This document shows positions 6,253 to 6,665 of a DNA stretch of 6,665 nucleotides, in pieces (within the stretch, counting starts at the first letter, position 1; each line of letters opens with the position of its first letter). The notes beneath the pieces are model-generated. The model was not told the origin of the DNA. It did not search any database and saw nothing but the letters and a program-made list of their open reading frames with translations. The position numbers were made by a program, and so were the translations under genes. Origin of the DNA: Desulfovibrio sp. (lineage in GTDB: Bacteria > Desulfobacterota > Desulfovibrionia > Desulfovibrionales > Desulfovibrionaceae); contig DQED01000224.1 in assembly GCA_003525525.1 (NCBI GenBank), forward strand, positions 1 through 6,665, written 5' to 3'.

Positions 6253-6665
6253 CTACTCGCCCGTGCTGCGGCCGGGGAATCCGCCGGCAACGCCGATCTC
6301 CTGATCGGCGACCAGCAGGCGGCCCGAACCGGCATCGAGGATCCGGCCCTTGAGCAGATTGAGCGTGCCGACGAACGAGGCAACGAAGCGCGTGCGCGGG
6401 AAATTGTAGATCTCGAAGGGTGTGCCGACCTGTTCCATCCGGCCCTCGCTCATCACGACGATCCGGTCCGACATCGACAGCGCCTCTTCCTGATCGTGGG
6501 TGACGAACAGGGTGGTGATACCGAGCTCCTTCTGCAGGGCCCGGATCTCCTCGCGCAGCGACACCCGGATCTTGGCGTCGAGCGCCGACAGCGGCTCGTC
6601 GAGCAGCAGCACCTCGGGCTTGACGGCCAGCGCCCTGGCCAGCGCCACGCGCTGCTGCTGGCCGC
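6253..6665 (-). CDS. Partial ABC transporter ATP-binding subunit (PotA/FbpC-like), ended by an in-frame TAG
   Basis: The frame enters from the right edge and gives 136 residues to a TAG at 6253-6255. It opens within the ABC signature ([12 protein letters not shown]), followed by Walker B LLLDEP, D-loop SALDA and the H-loop in [11 protein letters not shown]. Next comes [20 protein letters not shown], the usual link to the C-terminal domain. Walker A and the Q-loop lie outside the window. The closest type is the ATPase of importers for polyamines, ferric iron, phosphonates or similar solutes; the substrate cannot be told from this part. The TAG falls just before the main TOBE motifs, which continue in the same frame. 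A single base change from CAG, GAG or TGG would explain it, by mutation or sequencing error. A protein ending here would keep the nucleotide-binding core but lose most of its regulatory domain. Confidence 0.88.
   Translation of the reverse strand, partial: GQQQRVALARALAVKPEVLLLDEPLSALDAKIRVSLREEIRALQKELGITTLFVTHDQEEALSMSDRIVVMSEGRMEQVGTPFEIYNFPRTRFVASFVGTLNLLKGRILDAGSGRLLVADQEIGVAGGFPGRSTGE

Overview
The window looks like chromosomal DNA from a GC-rich Gram-negative proteobacterium. A membrane-anchored diguanylate cyclase, a Sec/Lol-type lipoprotein, a type IV pilus retraction-type ATPase and a bacterial alpha-2-macroglobulin together imply a cell with an outer membrane. The style resembles the high-GC Desulfovibrio-type Desulfobacterota, but that is an impression and not a demonstrated assignment.

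Layout. Bases 1-198 (+) hold the last 65 codons of a probable alpha/beta hydrolase. A gap with a strong GC hairpin at 220-240 follows. Bases 311-1885 (+) encode a 524-residue sensor diguanylate cyclase with two membrane segments, a Cache-like periplasmic domain, a HAMP-like linker and a GGDEF domain with an intact active site and I-site. Bases 1886-3085 form an abruptly AT-rich island. It carries a consensus extended -10 promoter (2073-2081) and one 290-residue lipoprotein of no family I can name (2168-3040, +).

The rest is on the minus strand. Reading from the right edge, there is the C-terminal part of an ABC transporter ATPase (6253-6665) ending at an in-frame TAG, and then a remnant of its TOBE domain (about 6076-6252). 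This runs without a frame change into the C-terminal half of a thioester alpha-2-macroglobulin (4375 to about 6095) with an intact CLEQ motif. Eleven bases further on starts a PilT/PilU-like ATPase (3086-4363) with an unusual Ala/Pro/Gln-rich tail. The lipoprotein and pilT-like genes converge with a 45-base gap.

How the genes fit together. The alpha-2-macroglobulin and PilT-like genes look like a tightly coupled operon, which hints at a cell-surface role but does not prove one. The cyclase probably turns an extracytoplasmic ligand signal into c-di-GMP, a second messenger often tied to pili and adhesion, but it is transcribed separately.

The most notable point is the ABC/alpha-2-macroglobulin junction at about 6050-6100. 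Two unrelated genes, each missing the other half, are joined there. The cause is either an assembly or cloning chimera or a real deletion/recombination, and the sequence alone cannot decide. I see no CRISPR array, tRNA, rRNA, transposase or recognisable new defence system.
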